A DNA stretch of 64,000 nucleotides from Pseudomonas sp. R28(2017) (GCF_002112505.1 NZ_NEHW01000010.1:62001-126000), one strand, 5' to 3'; positions 27,292 to 37,109 are shown, numbered from the stretch's first letter. Made by a program: numbers and translations. Notes: a model not told the origin generated them from the sequence alone.

Positions 27292-27759
27292 TCAACCCGC
27301 CACAGCGGCCCGCCGCGCACGAAATGCCATGGCCAGCCAGACGGCCGTGACCCCGGCGAATTTCGAGGCCATGGCGGTGCCGATCACCGCCGGCGTCAGG
27401 GCGCCGATCATGCCGAAGAAGATGAAGGTATCCACCGGAATGCTCAGCGCCGAGCTCAGCCACAGGCGGTCACGCAGTGGCCGCCGGGTGATGCTGAACA
27501 CCAGCCAGTCGATCAGTTCGGAGACGAAGAACGCGGTGGCGCTGGCCAGGGCGATGGCCGGCTCCGAGGTGGCATACGACAGTACCAGCGCCAGCAGCAT
27601 GGCGATCAGCGCGCCGTGGCCGTAGCGGGTCTGCACCATGTCGCGCAGGATGAACACCAGGCCGCCCCAGCAGGACCAGATGATGTCCAGGTGCGGGGCG
27701 CTGGAGAAGGCGTAGTTGATCAGCACTACGCTACTGATATAGGCAATGAGATAGAACAT
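27292..27759 (-). CDS. VUT family membrane protein (YhhQ/DUF165-like)
   Basis: 155 aa from ATG 27759; a GTG at 27786 is in frame, but neither has a good ribosome site. Five or so membrane segments, with the family hallmark ALSIPVDTFIFFGMIG near residue 115. YhhQ members transport the queuosine precursor. This protein is clearly shorter than the ~220-aa YhhQ, so the substrate may differ and the specificity is left open. Confidence 0.75.
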   Translation of the reverse strand: MFYLIAYISSVVLINYAFSSAPHLDIIWSCWGGLVFILRDMVQTRYGHGALIAMLLALVLSYATSEPAIALASATAFFVSELIDWLVFSITRRPLRDRLWLSSALSIPVDTFIFFGMIGALTPAVIGTAMASKFAGVTAVWLAMAFRARRAAVAG

Positions 27760-27805
27760 GGCGAGTGATCTGTGGGCAAGCCGCACAGATTACTTGATTT
27801 TGCGG

Positions 27806-28009
27806 TCAGTGCCCAATAATCAGGCCGGCCGCCACTGCACGCTCATGACAAAGCTTCAGCACCGCCCGGCGTTCACTGTTGTCCATCCGCCCCCAGCGGC
27901 CGATCTCGGCCACGGTGCGCTGGCAGCCGGTACAGATATCCTGCTCGTCCAGCGCGCAAATGCTCACGCAAGGCGACGCCACCGGCCGCTCTGCTGCAAC
28001 TTCACTCAT
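27806..28009 (-). CDS. DUF1289 family protein
   Basis: 67 aa from ATG 28009, which overlaps the end of the carbonic-anhydrase gene by 8 nt. The small Cys-rich motif SPCVSICALDEQDICTGCQRTVAEI (~11-35), with C-x3-C...C-x2-C, is the DUF1289 signature and suggests a metal or Fe-S site. Function unknown. Likely translated by coupling with the upstream gene. Confidence 0.88.
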   Translation of the reverse strand: MSEVAAERPVASPCVSICALDEQDICTGCQRTVAEIGRWGRMDNSERRAVLKLCHERAVAAGLIIGH

Positions 28010-28526
28010 CGTCGACCACCAGTTCCCGCGCATAACGCTCGGCATTGTGTACATAGTGTGCGGCGCTGGCTTCGAGCATGCGCATCTGCTGTTCGGTCAG
28101 CTCGCGCACCACCTTGCCCGGCGAGCCCATCACCAACGAACCGTCGGGGATTTCCTTGCCTTCGGGGATCAGCGCGTTGGCGCCGATGATGCAGTGCTTG
28201 CCGATGCGCGCACCGTTGAGGATGACCGCGTTGATGCCGATCAGGCTGTAGTCGCCGACCGTGCAGCCATGCAGCATGGCGTTGTGGCCAATGGTCACGC
28301 CCTTGCCCAGGGTCAGCGGCGAGCCCATGTCGGTGTGCATCACGGTACCGTCCTGGACATTGCTGTCCTCACCGATGTCGATCAGTTCGTTGTCACCCCT
28401 CAGCACGGCACCGAACCACACGCTGGCGCGGGCCTGCAGGCGCACCTTGCCGATCAGGGTGGCGGTGGGTGCGGCCCAGCTGGTGGGGTGGCATTCGACC
28501 CGATGGTCGCCCAGGCGGTATTTCAT
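28002..28526 (-). CDS. Gamma-carbonic anhydrase family protein
   Basis: 174 aa left-handed beta-helix (hexapeptide repeats such as VTIGHNAMLHGCTVGDYSLIGINAVI). The three Zn-ligand His positions H64, H81 and H86 are all present. It belongs to the YrdA/PaaY type; many members have weak or no CO2 hydration activity, so enzymatic role is uncertain. It precedes DUF1289 with overlap. Confidence 0.9.
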   Translation of the reverse strand: MKYRLGDHRVECHPTSWAAPTATLIGKVRLQARASVWFGAVLRGDNELIDIGEDSNVQDGTVMHTDMGSPLTLGKGVTIGHNAMLHGCTVGDYSLIGINAVILNGARIGKHCIIGANALIPEGKEIPDGSLVMGSPGKVVRELTEQQMRMLEASAAHYVHNAERYARELVVDDE

Positions 28527-28570
28527 GTTCGCTCCTCAGAGGTTCACGCAGACGGCGGGGTGTGCCCCGC

Positions 28571-29170
28571 TCAGATTTCGATGTAGCGCTCGGGGGGTTG
28601 GTGCAGGCTGATACCGGCGTCATACAGCAGGTTGACCAGTTCGACGATCATGATCGCCGACAGCCCCCAGATCTTGTACTCGCCATAGCGATAGCTGGGC
28701 ACGTACCAGCTGCGGCCCTGGTAATCGATACGGTGGGTGTGGTCACGCGGGTCCTGACGGAAGAACTCCAGCGGCACGCTGAAGACTGCCGCGATTTCGG
28801 CATCGTTGGCGCGGTATTCGACGAAATCCGGGATCAAGCCGACGAACGGGGTCACTTTCAGGCCGTGCAGGGAGATCAGCGGGCTGAGCGGGCCGATCAC
28901 CTCCACCAGGCCGGGGGGCAGGCCGATTTCTTCCTCGGCCTCACGCAGCGCGGTGAACACCAGGTCCGGGTCTTCCGGATCGCGGCGCCCACCGGGAAAG
29001 GCCACTTCGCCGCCATGGGTCGAAAGCCCCTTGGCACGCAGCGTCAAAACCAGCTCGGGCGCTTCGCTGCGGGTGATGGGCAAAAGTACCGCCGCCTCGG
29101 GGAACCGTCGGTCGGTTTCCAGTGAAGCGGGTTGGTGGTTGCTCATACGGCGAAGTAGCTCGTCCAGCAT
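28571..29170 (-). CDS. CoA pyrophosphatase (NUDIX, NudL-like)
   Basis: 199 aa from ATG 29170. The UPF0035 plus NUDIX signature is seen: LSTHGGEVAFPGGRRDPEDPD followed by ALREAEEEIGL (G-x5-E-x7-RE-x2-EE-x-G pattern). It hydrolyses CoA or acyl-CoA to phosphopantetheine and 3',5'-ADP. Divergent from a second NUDIX gene, so the two may share the 29171-29296 promoter region. Confidence 0.9.
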   Translation of the reverse strand: MLDELLRRMSNHQPASLETDRRFPEAAVLLPITRSEAPELVLTLRAKGLSTHGGEVAFPGGRRDPEDPDLVFTALREAEEEIGLPPGLVEVIGPLSPLISLHGLKVTPFVGLIPDFVEYRANDAEIAAVFSVPLEFFRQDPRDHTHRIDYQGRSWYVPSYRYGEYKIWGLSAIMIVELVNLLYDAGISLHQPPERYIEI

Positions 29171-29296
29171 TGCGCACTCTCGTTTCCAAGGCCTGCCTTG
29201 CATGATGCACCAAAGCCGCGAAGCACCCAAGCCCCGCACGCTTGCGGTGGCCCCGCCTGGCGCGCCAAGATAACCCGGTCAATAAGGAAGAACAGC

Positions 29297-29848
29297 ATGA
29301 AATTCTGCAGCGCGTGCGGCCAGCCGGTCATTCAGCGGATCCCCGAGGGCGACAGCCGCCTGCGGTTCGTCTGCGAGCATTGCCAGACCATCCACTACCA
29401 GAACCCCAACATCGTCGCCGGGGTGCTGCCCACCTGGGGCAGCCAGGTATTATTGTGCCGCCGAGCCATCGAGCCGCGCCGCGGCTTCTGGACGCTACCG
29501 GGCGGTTTCATGGAAAACGGCGAGACCCTCGACCAGGCCGCCCGTCGCGAAACCGTCGAGGAAGCCTCTGCCCGGGTCGGCGACATGGCCCTGTACCAAC
29601 TGTTCGACCTGCCGCACATCAACCAGGTGCATGTGTTCTTCCGCGCCGAGCTGGCCGACCTGGACTTCGCCGTCGGTGTCGAAAGCCTGGAGGTGCGGTT
29701 GTTCGAGGAACACGAAATACCGTGGGGCGAGCTGGCTTTCCGCACCGTCACTCGCACACTAGAATGCTATTATCGCGACCGCATCAGGCAGCACTACCCG
29801 ATAGGCCATGAATACCTGCCGCCGATGACTGTTTCGCCCACCACTTAA
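29297..29848 (+). CDS. NUDIX hydrolase with N-terminal zinc ribbon
   Basis: 183 aa from ATG 29297 (AAGGAAG ribosome site). The N-terminal CSAC...CEHC zinc ribbon resembles the NudC/NADH pyrophosphatase ribbon. The NUDIX box GGFMENGETLDQAARRETVEEASARV follows at ~74-99. The substrate is a nucleotide diphosphate derivative, unknown. The L,D-transpeptidase gene begins 18 bp downstream. Confidence 0.88.
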   Translation: MKFCSACGQPVIQRIPEGDSRLRFVCEHCQTIHYQNPNIVAGVLPTWGSQVLLCRRAIEPRRGFWTLPGGFMENGETLDQAARRETVEEASARVGDMALYQLFDLPHINQVHVFFRAELADLDFAVGVESLEVRLFEEHEIPWGELAFRTVTRTLECYYRDRIRQHYPIGHEYLPPMTVSPTT

Positions 29849-29866
29849 GCTCGCAGGTACTGCTTC

Positions 29867-30421
29867 ATGCGTTGGTTGTTCGCCCTTTTCTGCCTTTGCG
29901 TTACCACGGTGTCCCAGGCGGCCTTCACCGAAGTCATCATTCGCAAGCCGCAACCGCCCGCGCCGGTACAGTCGCAGTCCCAGGCGGCCATGCAGCCGCT
30001 GATCGACAAGGTGCTGGTGATCAAGTCCGAGCGGCGCCTGCAGCTGATCAGCCGCGGCGAGCCGCTGAAGACCTACCGCATCTCCCTGGGCAAACAGCCC
30101 AAGGGCGCCAAGGAACGCGAAGGCGACAAGAAAACCCCGGAAGGCCTGTACTGGCTGGACTGGCGCAAGGAAAGCGACCGCTTCAACCTGGCCATGCACA
30201 TCACCTACCCGAACATCAGCGACGCCGCCCGCGCCACCCGCGAAGGCTGGAGTGCCGGCAGCATGATCATGATCCATGGCACGCCGATCAACGATGACTA
30301 CCCCGAGTGGTACTTCCACACCCTCGACTGGACCGATGGCTGCATCGCCATGCGTAACCGCGACATGCAGGAAGTGTGGGAGCTGGTCCGCGATGGCACG
30401 CTGATCGAGATTCGCCCCTGA
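29867..30421 (+). CDS. L,D-transpeptidase family protein
   Basis: 184 aa with a signal peptide (MRWLFALFCLCVTTVSQA). YkuD catalytic domain: His137 in IHGTP and the nucleophile Cys159 in DWTDGCIAMRN. It is expected to act in the periplasm on peptidoglycan or on Lpp-type anchoring. The family's usual SHGC is TDGC here, a common variant. A GTCCTACA/TGTAGGAC hairpin follows the stop. Confidence 0.92.
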   Translation: MRWLFALFCLCVTTVSQAAFTEVIIRKPQPPAPVQSQSQAAMQPLIDKVLVIKSERRLQLISRGEPLKTYRISLGKQPKGAKEREGDKKTPEGLYWLDWRKESDRFNLAMHITYPNISDAARATREGWSAGSMIMIHGTPINDDYPEWYFHTLDWTDGCIAMRNRDMQEVWELVRDGTLIEIRP

Positions 30422-30423
30422 TA

Positions 30424-30452
30424 GTCCTACAAGCAGACTGAGCCTGTAGGAC
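30424..30452 (+). terminator. Hairpin after the L,D-transpeptidase gene
   Basis: GTCCTACA (30424-30431) and TGTAGGAC (30445-30452), followed by CTTTC. Short intrinsic-terminator-like hairpin. Confidence 0.6.
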
Positions 30453-30582
30453 CTTTCATACTCCAAATGCACACCTCCCCTACGCCCTGCGAAGGCCGGG
30501 GACTGCATCCAACCGATGGCATGAATTTTTAGCATCCACGCAAACGAGTACGTAATCCGTACGCCACTTGCGGGGATGTTCC

Positions 30583-32262
30583 ATGCCATGCCGATTCCGC
30601 CACATCGCCAGCAGCCTGCTTGCCGGGTGCCTGGCGGGCCTGTTGGCCACGTCCACGGCCTTGGCTGACGACCCCGCCAGCCTGCAACTGCGCGACCAGC
30701 AGCAGTCACTGCGGGACTTCGAACAGCAACAGCGGCTCAAGCGCTGGCAGCAGCCTCCTTTGCCCGAGAACGCCGAGCAACCTGCCAGCCACAGGTTCGA
30801 CAGCCAGTGCTGGGCCGTGACCGGCCTGCGCATCACAGGCAACCGCCAACTTTCGGATCAGGCGCTAGAGCCCCTGCTGCGCGACCGGATGCCGCCCTGC
30901 ATGGGCGTCGATGACATCAATGGCCTGCTCAAGCGCATCACCCAGCGCTATGTCAGCGCTGGCTTTCCAACCAGCCGCCCTTACCTGCGCCAGCAGCCTC
31001 AGGACGGTGCGCCACTGGACATCGTCATCGTCGAAGGCTTCGTCGAAACCATCGAGCTCGCCGGCCCGGCGCTGCCTCTGTCGCTGAGCGGCGCCTTCCC
31101 TGGCGTACTGGGCCAGCCCCTGTACCTGCCCGACCTCGAGCAAGGGCTCGACCAACTCAACCGCCTGCGTGCCTACGACCTGGGCATGGACCTGCTGCCG
31201 GGGGACATGCAAGGCGGTACCCGGGTGCTTTTACAGCCCCGCAAGCTCGGCTCGCGCGGGCACCTGGACGCGCGTATGGACAACCGCGGCAGCGAGCTGA
31301 CTGGCCGCCACCGCCTGAACCTGAGCCTTGGCCTGGACAGCCCGCTGGGCCTGAATGACGACCTGCGCGTCTCGCTGCTCTCCAGCGTTTTCCACGCCCC
31401 CGGCCAGACCCAAGGCATCACGCTGTACTACAGCGTGCCTTACGGCCCCTGGACCTTTGCCCTCAACGCCAGCCAGCTGGCCTACGACGCGCCCCTGCCG
31501 CACAGCCGACACACCAGCGACGGCAGCAGCAGCTACCAGGGCCTGAGCATCGAGCGGGTACTGTGGCGCAACCAGCAAGGCATGCTCAGCGCCAGCGCAA
31601 GGCTGGACCGCAAGCAACTGATCAACCGCAGCGCCGGCGCCATTGTCACCCAGCAGAGCCCAACGCTCACCAGTGTCGAGGCGGGTATCAACCTGCTGTG
31701 GCTCGAAGGCGGCTTATGGAACGGGTATGTGGGCGTTGCCCAAGGCCTGGACTGGTTCGCTGCCGATGCATCGCCGCTGGGCGTGGAACGCCTGCGCCCG
31801 GACTTTCGCAAGTACCGCGCCAGCCTCCTGCACCTGCGCCAGGGGCCGGCAAACGCGCCTTGGCGCTGGCAAAGCGAACTGGCCCTGCAGTACAGCGACG
31901 ACGCGCTGCCGGCCATCGAACAGTTGCTGGTCAGTGACGATTCGACCGTACGGGGTTTTCGCCTGCGCACCTACTCCGGGGCCAGTGGCGCGGCCTGGCG
32001 CAATACCTTCAGCCAACCGCTGCCGGCGAACTGGGCCCAGCCCCTGCAGATACGCCCTTACCTCGGCCTTGATGTGGGCTGGGCCCGGCCAGCCACTGGC
32101 AAGCCCTCGCAGCGCCTGGCAGGCGCAGCCGCCGGCATCGAACTGAGCCTGGCGGACACCCGTCTGCGCCTCGATTACCAGCACGCCCTTTACACCAGCG
32201 ACCTGCCCCGCGCCCTGCTGGAGCCTGGCTTCTGGGTACTGGAGTGCACCCTGAGCATCTGA
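30583..32262 (+). CDS. Two-partner secretion outer-membrane transporter (TpsB, ShlB/FhaC family)
   Basis: 559 aa from ATG 30583 (CGGGGA ~8 nt upstream); an in-frame TTG at 30568 is less likely. Signal peptide to ...STALADD. A POTRA region follows (about 70-210: VTGLRITGNRQLSDQALEPLL...), then the 16-strand beta-barrel ending in ...EPGFWVLECTLSI with alternating hydrophobics. It recognises the TPS domain of the following TpsA and passes it across the outer membrane. The 30453-30582 leader has a GTACG-N5-CGTAC palindrome (30548-30562) but no clear promoter. Confidence 0.93.
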   Translation: MPCRFRHIASSLLAGCLAGLLATSTALADDPASLQLRDQQQSLRDFEQQQRLKRWQQPPLPENAEQPASHRFDSQCWAVTGLRITGNRQLSDQALEPLLRDRMPPCMGVDDINGLLKRITQRYVSAGFPTSRPYLRQQPQDGAPLDIVIVEGFVETIELAGPALPLSLSGAFPGVLGQPLYLPDLEQGLDQLNRLRAYDLGMDLLPGDMQGGTRVLLQPRKLGSRGHLDARMDNRGSELTGRHRLNLSLGLDSPLGLNDDLRVSLLSSVFHAPGQTQGITLYYSVPYGPWTFALNASQLAYDAPLPHSRHTSDGSSSYQGLSIERVLWRNQQGMLSASARLDRKQLINRSAGAIVTQQSPTLTSVEAGINLLWLEGGLWNGYVGVAQGLDWFAADASPLGVERLRPDFRKYRASLLHLRQGPANAPWRWQSELALQYSDDALPAIEQLLVSDDSTVRGFRLRTYSGASGAAWRNTFSQPLPANWAQPLQIRPYLGLDVGWARPATGKPSQRLAGAAAGIELSLADTRLRLDYQHALYTSDLPRALLEPGFWVLECTLSI

Positions 32263-32289
32263 TTCACCCACAACAAAGAGAACGAGAAC

Positions 32290-35200
32290 ATGCAGACACT
32301 CTCGCCGTTACCCTGTACCCGCCCGGATTCCTTGCGCTGGGCCATCTTCCTTGCCCTGCTCGGCCCCACCAGCGCTTTCGCGCAGGGTGGGCTGGAGGCC
32401 GCCAGCGGCCCGGCAGGCACGCCCATCATCAACAACGCGCATGGCGTACCGGTGATCGACATCGTCCCACCCAACGCCAGTGGCCTGTCGCATAACCAGT
32501 TTCTCGACTACAACGTCGCCCGCCCTGGTGTGGTATTGAACAACGCCGTGCAGGACGGCCAGTCGCAACTGGCCGGAGCCCTGGCCGCCAACCCGCAGTT
32601 CCAGGGCCAGGCAGCGTCGACCATTCTCAACGAGGTGGTCAGCCGCAATGCCTCGCTGATCGAAGGCCCGCAGGAAATCTTCGGCCGCCCCGCCGACTAC
32701 ATCCTGGCCAACCCCAACGGCATCACCCTCAATGGCGGCAGTTTCATCAACACCACCCGCGCCGGTTTCGTGGTCGGCACGCCCGAATTGCAGGATGAAC
32801 AATTGCGAAATTTCAACACGCTGAACGCCAACGGCACCTTGCAGGTGCTCCAGGGCGGCCAGAGCAATGCCGAGGGCGCGCTTGATCTGATCGCGCCCAA
32901 GGTGGACCAGCAAGGCTTGCTCATGGCCAAGGGTGACCTCAACGTGACCGTCGGCCGCAATCGCATCGCTCATGCCGATGGCCAGATCCTCGAGCACCTG
33001 CCGGCGACCCCGTCGAGCATCGATGCCAACCTGTTCGGCGCCATGCGCGCCGGGCGCATTCGCGTGGTCAGTACGGCCGAAGGTGCGGGCGTGCGCATGG
33101 GGTCGAACGTAAAGGCCGACAACGGCATCGCCATTCACTCGGCGGGCTCATTGGTGGTCAGTGGCGACGCCGACAACCCCGCCGAACTGCACAGTGAACA
33201 CGGCGACCTGCTGCTCACTGCGGCCGATGACCTGACAGTGAGCGCCACCGACGGCAAAGCCGAGCGCATCGAGGTCAGGGCCGGCAAGAAACTCACCCTG
33301 GACGCCAAGGCCCGCGAAAACATCAGCCACGACCGCGAAAGCTGGAACAACAAGTTCCTGTTCATCACCCGTGAAACGTACAGCCGCGACAGCAGCACCA
33401 CCGAGCGCCAGCAACGGGGTGTGCAGTTGCAGGGCAGCGACAGCATCACGTTGCAATCCGGCGCCGACATGCGCCTGGTCGCAGCCGAGGTGAACGCAGG
33501 CACTGACATGACCCTCGACAGCGGCGCCAACCTGGACATCACCGCCGGCATCGATAGCCAGCAACTCAAAGCGCAGGTGCGCCACCGCAAGGACCTCTGG
33601 CGCGGCGACCGCGATACCGACACCTACACAGAAACCGCACGCCCCAGCACACTGAGCGCCCAACGCATGACGGTCAACGCCAAAGACGCACTCAAGGTCG
33701 AGGGCAGCACCCTGCATAGCCGCGGCGACATGGACATCAACGCCACACAGGTCGAGGTCGGCACAACCGCGCTGCAACAACGCAGCAACGACGGCAACTA
33801 CCGAGGCGACCTGGTATCCGGGACTTTCTTCGGCGGCCGCAAGGGCAACGACACCGAGGGCCAGAGCGTTGCCGGCAGCAGCGCCACCGCTGATGGCGAG
33901 CTGAATATCCGCGCCGACCAGGTCAGCATCAAGGGCAGCACCGTGCACGGTAACAAAGACGCCGTGCTGTACAGCGAAAAAGGCGCGCTGGCGATCGAAG
34001 CGGACCATGGCAGTACCCGCATCACCGAGCGCCAGAGCGACAGCAAGCTGTTCGGCTTGATCGGCAGCGACCACGAGAACACCACGCGGCAACAGCAGGT
34101 GCTGGTCAGCGATGTCAGTTCGTCCAGCAACCTGCGCCTGGCCAGTGCCGAAGAGCTACGCATCCAGGGCGCCAAGGTCGAGGCCGGCGCGCACCTGCAG
34201 GTCGAGGCCAAGGGCGACGTGCTGATCGGCAGCGCGCAAGCCGTCAACGAAAGCGAAACCCGCCATCAGCAACGTGGCTTGACTGCCAGTGCACGGCAAA
34301 CCCAGGACGCCGAAGACGGCAAGCCGGAGTCGCGCCAGTATGCGGCGGGCGTGGCCTACGAGGTGGTCACCGGCAGTGAAAAGGTGCGCAACACCACCCA
34401 GGTCGCCAGCGAGCTGAAGGGGGCAACGGTTGGCCTGAGCAGCGAGGAGCACCTGCAAGTCAACGGTTCCAAGGTCCAGGCTAGTGCGGGCGACCTCGAT
34501 GTGAAGGCCAGGCAAGTGACACTGGGCGCCACCCGCAATGAGCTTGAAGTCACCACGGGTGAAAGCCATGGCGGTGGCGGCTTGACCGTCACCGGCGGCA
34601 TCGACCGCCTGGGCAGCCTGTTCGAAGGCCATCACGACAGCACCGTGGTGACCGAGCGCGACAGCAAGGCCCAACGCAGCGAACTGCAGGCCAGTGGCAA
34701 CCTGAAGCTCGATGCTGACGCACTGGTGACCGAAGCCGCACGCGTCACTGCCGGCGATACCCTAAAGGTCACCGCCAAGCGCATCGACAACCGTGCCGTT
34801 CTGGATACCCATGAACGGGAAGAACGCCGCAACGCGTGGTCCGGCAGCCTCGGCGCCAGTGTCGAGTACCGCGACCTGACCCGGCCGATCGAACGGCTGG
34901 TGCTGGGCGAAGAAGCCGCGCGCTTCCAGCAGGCATCGCCCGAGGACGCCATGGCGGCACCCAGCGTCGGTGCCGACATGACCGTGGAGCAGCTCAAGCG
35001 CCTGGAAAACCAGCGCCGTGGTATCGCCCAGGTGAGCGAGCTGACGGGCGCGAAGGTCGAGGTCAAGGCCGACAAGATCGACGACCAGGGTACCGCCTGG
35101 CGGGCCAACGCCGGCCAACTGCAGATCGAGGCGCAAGCGCACATCATGCGCGCCGCCGAGAACACCGAGCAGGGTAGCGTGCAGCGCCTGGCCTATGGCG

Positions 35201-36813
35201 GTGACCTGCGCGTCGACACCAGTTCCGGGAGTGACGTGAACGTGCGCGCCGCCGGCAAGGGTGGGTCGCTGGGCAAGCAAACCTCGGCCAGCACCGCAGT
35301 GCCCGGCAGCCTGTATGGACAGCAGGGCATCCAGGTCCAGCTGGGCAGCGATGGCCAGTATGAAGGTACCCGCATGGATGGCGGCGATGGCGACGTGGCC
35401 ATCCACAGTGCCGGCACGCTGTCACTGCCCCAGGCCAACGACCGCGCCGAGCAGTTGACCCGCGAACTTGACGGCAACGCCTGGGCCAAGGTCGGCAACC
35501 GCCCTGGCAGCACAGGCATCGACGGCCGTGGCTATCTCGACCACGCACAGCAGCAGGCCTTGCACACCAAGGCCCAGGTGGCACAGATCGACGCCAAGGG
35601 TGAAGTACGCCTGAGCAGCGTGGGTGATCTGCTGCTGGAGGGCACCCGCATCGGCAGTCGCGAAGCCCAGGTGGGCGATATTCGCCTGCACAGCGACGGC
35701 CGCCTGCAGGTCAAGGCAGGCAACGACACCCAGCAAGCCAGCGGCGGCAAACTCGGCGGAGGGTTGGAGCTGGCAGCCAAGATGGGTGAGACCAAAGGCG
35801 GCGGCATCGGCGGCCACTTCACCCATGGCAAGCAGGATGAAGATGCCCGTCAAGCCGTCGATGCCCGGTTCGCCAGTGCCGACAAGCTGACCCTCACCAG
35901 CGCTGCTCGCGAAGACATTGCCCTGCACCTGGAGGGCCTGCAGGCATCCGCCGAGCAGATCGAACTCAACGCATCCAATGGCGGCATGCTGATCGAGGCC
36001 TCATCCAACCAGGAACAGCGCAACAACCTCGACATCACCGCCGGTGCCGGTTTCAACCTGGCCGCCGGCGCCACCGACACCCGCGGCTTGCATGGCCGCG
36101 CCAAGGTCGAGCTGGACAAGCGCGACAACCAGACCTGGAACGCCAGCAACCTGCGTGCAGAGCACATCGACCTGCAAAGCCGCGGTGATACCCGCATCGA
36201 AGGTGCCAGCCTGGAAGCCGGGCGCATTACCGGTATGGTCGACGGCGACCTGCGCATCGCCAGCCGCAAGGACAACGTCGACACCCTGACGGTGAAGGGT
36301 GATGCACGGCTGAGCCAGGAGAAGAACCCGCAGGGCTACGTGAACGCCGCCACCTCGCTGGCCGGGCCGCTGGGTGGCAAGGTCCAGGAAAAAGCCGGCT
36401 CGGCCCTGAGCAAGGCCGACCCAGGTTTCTCGCCGACCTTCAGCCTCGAGGTGTCGCATGTACAGCGCGACAGCGTGGGCCAGCAGGCGGTGCTCAAGGG
36501 CAGTGACGGTGTGGCGCTGAAGGTGGGGGGTGAGGCACAGCTGGTTGGCGCCCGCCTGCAGTCGGCGAAGGGCGAGGTCGCGCTCAATGCCAGCTCGGTG
36601 AGCCGGGAAACCCTGAGTGGCAATGATTACCGTCGGGATGTTTCGGTGGATGCGTCCAATTCGCCGGTGGACCTGGGTACGGCGATTGCCGAAATGGCCA
36701 AGGGCAAAGGCGCGGCGGATGGCGAGAATGCGCTGGACCTGGGGTTGTTGAGGACCAGTGGGCACAATCGGAATGAGCAGTGGGTTTCCAGTGTGCAGGG
36801 TAAGGCGGAATAA
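32290..36813 (+). CDS. Two-partner secretion exoprotein (TpsA, filamentous haemagglutinin-like)
   Basis: 1507 aa. Signal peptide ends at ...SAFA-QG (~31). The TPS secretion domain follows, with the NPNGI motif at 141-145 and ASLIEGPQEIFGRPADYIL before it. The rest is beta-helix: haemagglutinin-type repeats with serial GADMRLVAAEVNAG / LNIRADQVSIKG strands. It ends at ...WVSSVQGKAE with no VENN motif and no recognisable C-terminal toxin, so it reads as an adhesin or a CDI protein that has lost its tip. It starts 27 bp after tpsB. A DUF3077 gene follows at 23 bp. Confidence 0.9.
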   Translation: MQTLSPLPCTRPDSLRWAIFLALLGPTSAFAQGGLEAASGPAGTPIINNAHGVPVIDIVPPNASGLSHNQFLDYNVARPGVVLNNAVQDGQSQLAGALAANPQFQGQAASTILNEVVSRNASLIEGPQEIFGRPADYILANPNGITLNGGSFINTTRAGFVVGTPELQDEQLRNFNTLNANGTLQVLQGGQSNAEGALDLIAPKVDQQGLLMAKGDLNVTVGRNRIAHADGQILEHLPATPSSIDANLFGAMRAGRIRVVSTAEGAGVRMGSNVKADNGIAIHSAGSLVVSGDADNPAELHSEHGDLLLTAADDLTVSATDGKAERIEVRAGKKLTLDAKARENISHDRESWNNKFLFITRETYSRDSSTTERQQRGVQLQGSDSITLQSGADMRLVAAEVNAGTDMTLDSGANLDITAGIDSQQLKAQVRHRKDLWRGDRDTDTYTETARPSTLSAQRMTVNAKDALKVEGSTLHSRGDMDINATQVEVGTTALQQRSNDGNYRGDLVSGTFFGGRKGNDTEGQSVAGSSATADGELNIRADQVSIKGSTVHGNKDAVLYSEKGALAIEADHGSTRITERQSDSKLFGLIGSDHENTTRQQQVLVSDVSSSSNLRLASAEELRIQGAKVEAGAHLQVEAKGDVLIGSAQAVNESETRHQQRGLTASARQTQDAEDGKPESRQYAAGVAYEVVTGSEKVRNTTQVASELKGATVGLSSEEHLQVNGSKVQASAGDLDVKARQVTLGATRNELEVTTGESHGGGGLTVTGGIDRLGSLFEGHHDSTVVTERDSKAQRSELQASGNLKLDADALVTEAARVTAGDTLKVTAKRIDNRAVLDTHEREERRNAWSGSLGASVEYRDLTRPIERLVLGEEAARFQQASPEDAMAAPSVGADMTVEQLKRLENQRRGIAQVSELTGAKVEVKADKIDDQGTAWRANAGQLQIEAQAHIMRAAENTEQGSVQRLAYGGDLRVDTSSGSDVNVRAAGKGGSLGKQTSASTAVPGSLYGQQGIQVQLGSDGQYEGTRMDGGDGDVAIHSAGTLSLPQANDRAEQLTRELDGNAWAKVGNRPGSTGIDGRGYLDHAQQQALHTKAQVAQIDAKGEVRLSSVGDLLLEGTRIGSREAQVGDIRLHSDGRLQVKAGNDTQQASGGKLGGGLELAAKMGETKGGGIGGHFTHGKQDEDARQAVDARFASADKLTLTSAAREDIALHLEGLQASAEQIELNASNGGMLIEASSNQEQRNNLDITAGAGFNLAAGATDTRGLHGRAKVELDKRDNQTWNASNLRAEHIDLQSRGDTRIEGASLEAGRITGMVDGDLRIASRKDNVDTLTVKGDARLSQEKNPQGYVNAATSLAGPLGGKVQEKAGSALSKADPGFSPTFSLEVSHVQRDSVGQQAVLKGSDGVALKVGGEAQLVGARLQSAKGEVALNASSVSRETLSGNDYRRDVSVDASNSPVDLGTAIAEMAKGKGAADGENALDLGLLRTSGHNRNEQWVSSVQGKAE

Positions 36814-36836
36814 GGGGGTTGGCGCAGAAGTGACGC

Positions 36837-37109
36837 ATGGCAGACGAATCCAACGTCATCACCACCATTGGCGCGGAAACCTTCCTCGACGTCGGGAATC
36901 CACCGATCAACCTGCTACGCGTGCAACCCGGTGTCCCGATCGAGGACGCGTACGAGCAAGTCTCGATTCTGCTGAGCTACATCAAGCACCTGGTGCGCGA
37001 AGGCGACATGGAAGATGACCATAAGCTGCTGGGAGCAGCGGATTACCTGATCGCCCTGGCCAAGGCGCTGATGAATGAAATCGAGCTGACCAAGAACAGG
37101 CTGCGTTGA
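36837..37109 (+). CDS. DUF3077 family protein downstream of tpsA
   Basis: 90 aa. Core LLRVQPGVPIEDAYEQVSILLSYIKHL and tail GAADYLIALAKALMNEIELTKNRLR match the DUF3077 gene at 7326. Function unknown. It is 23 bp after tpsA on the same strand and so probably in its transcript. The last 75 coding bases plus ~60 bp of downstream sequence recur almost unchanged at 38828. Confidence 0.8.
   Translation: MADESNVITTIGAETFLDVGNPPINLLRVQPGVPIEDAYEQVSILLSYIKHLVREGDMEDDHKLLGAADYLIALAKALMNEIELTKNRLR

Noticed and set aside
36700..36813. CDI-type toxin tip at the TpsA C-terminus
   Set aside because: The last residues continue the beta-helix repeats; no pretoxin or VENN motif and no nuclease motif were found.
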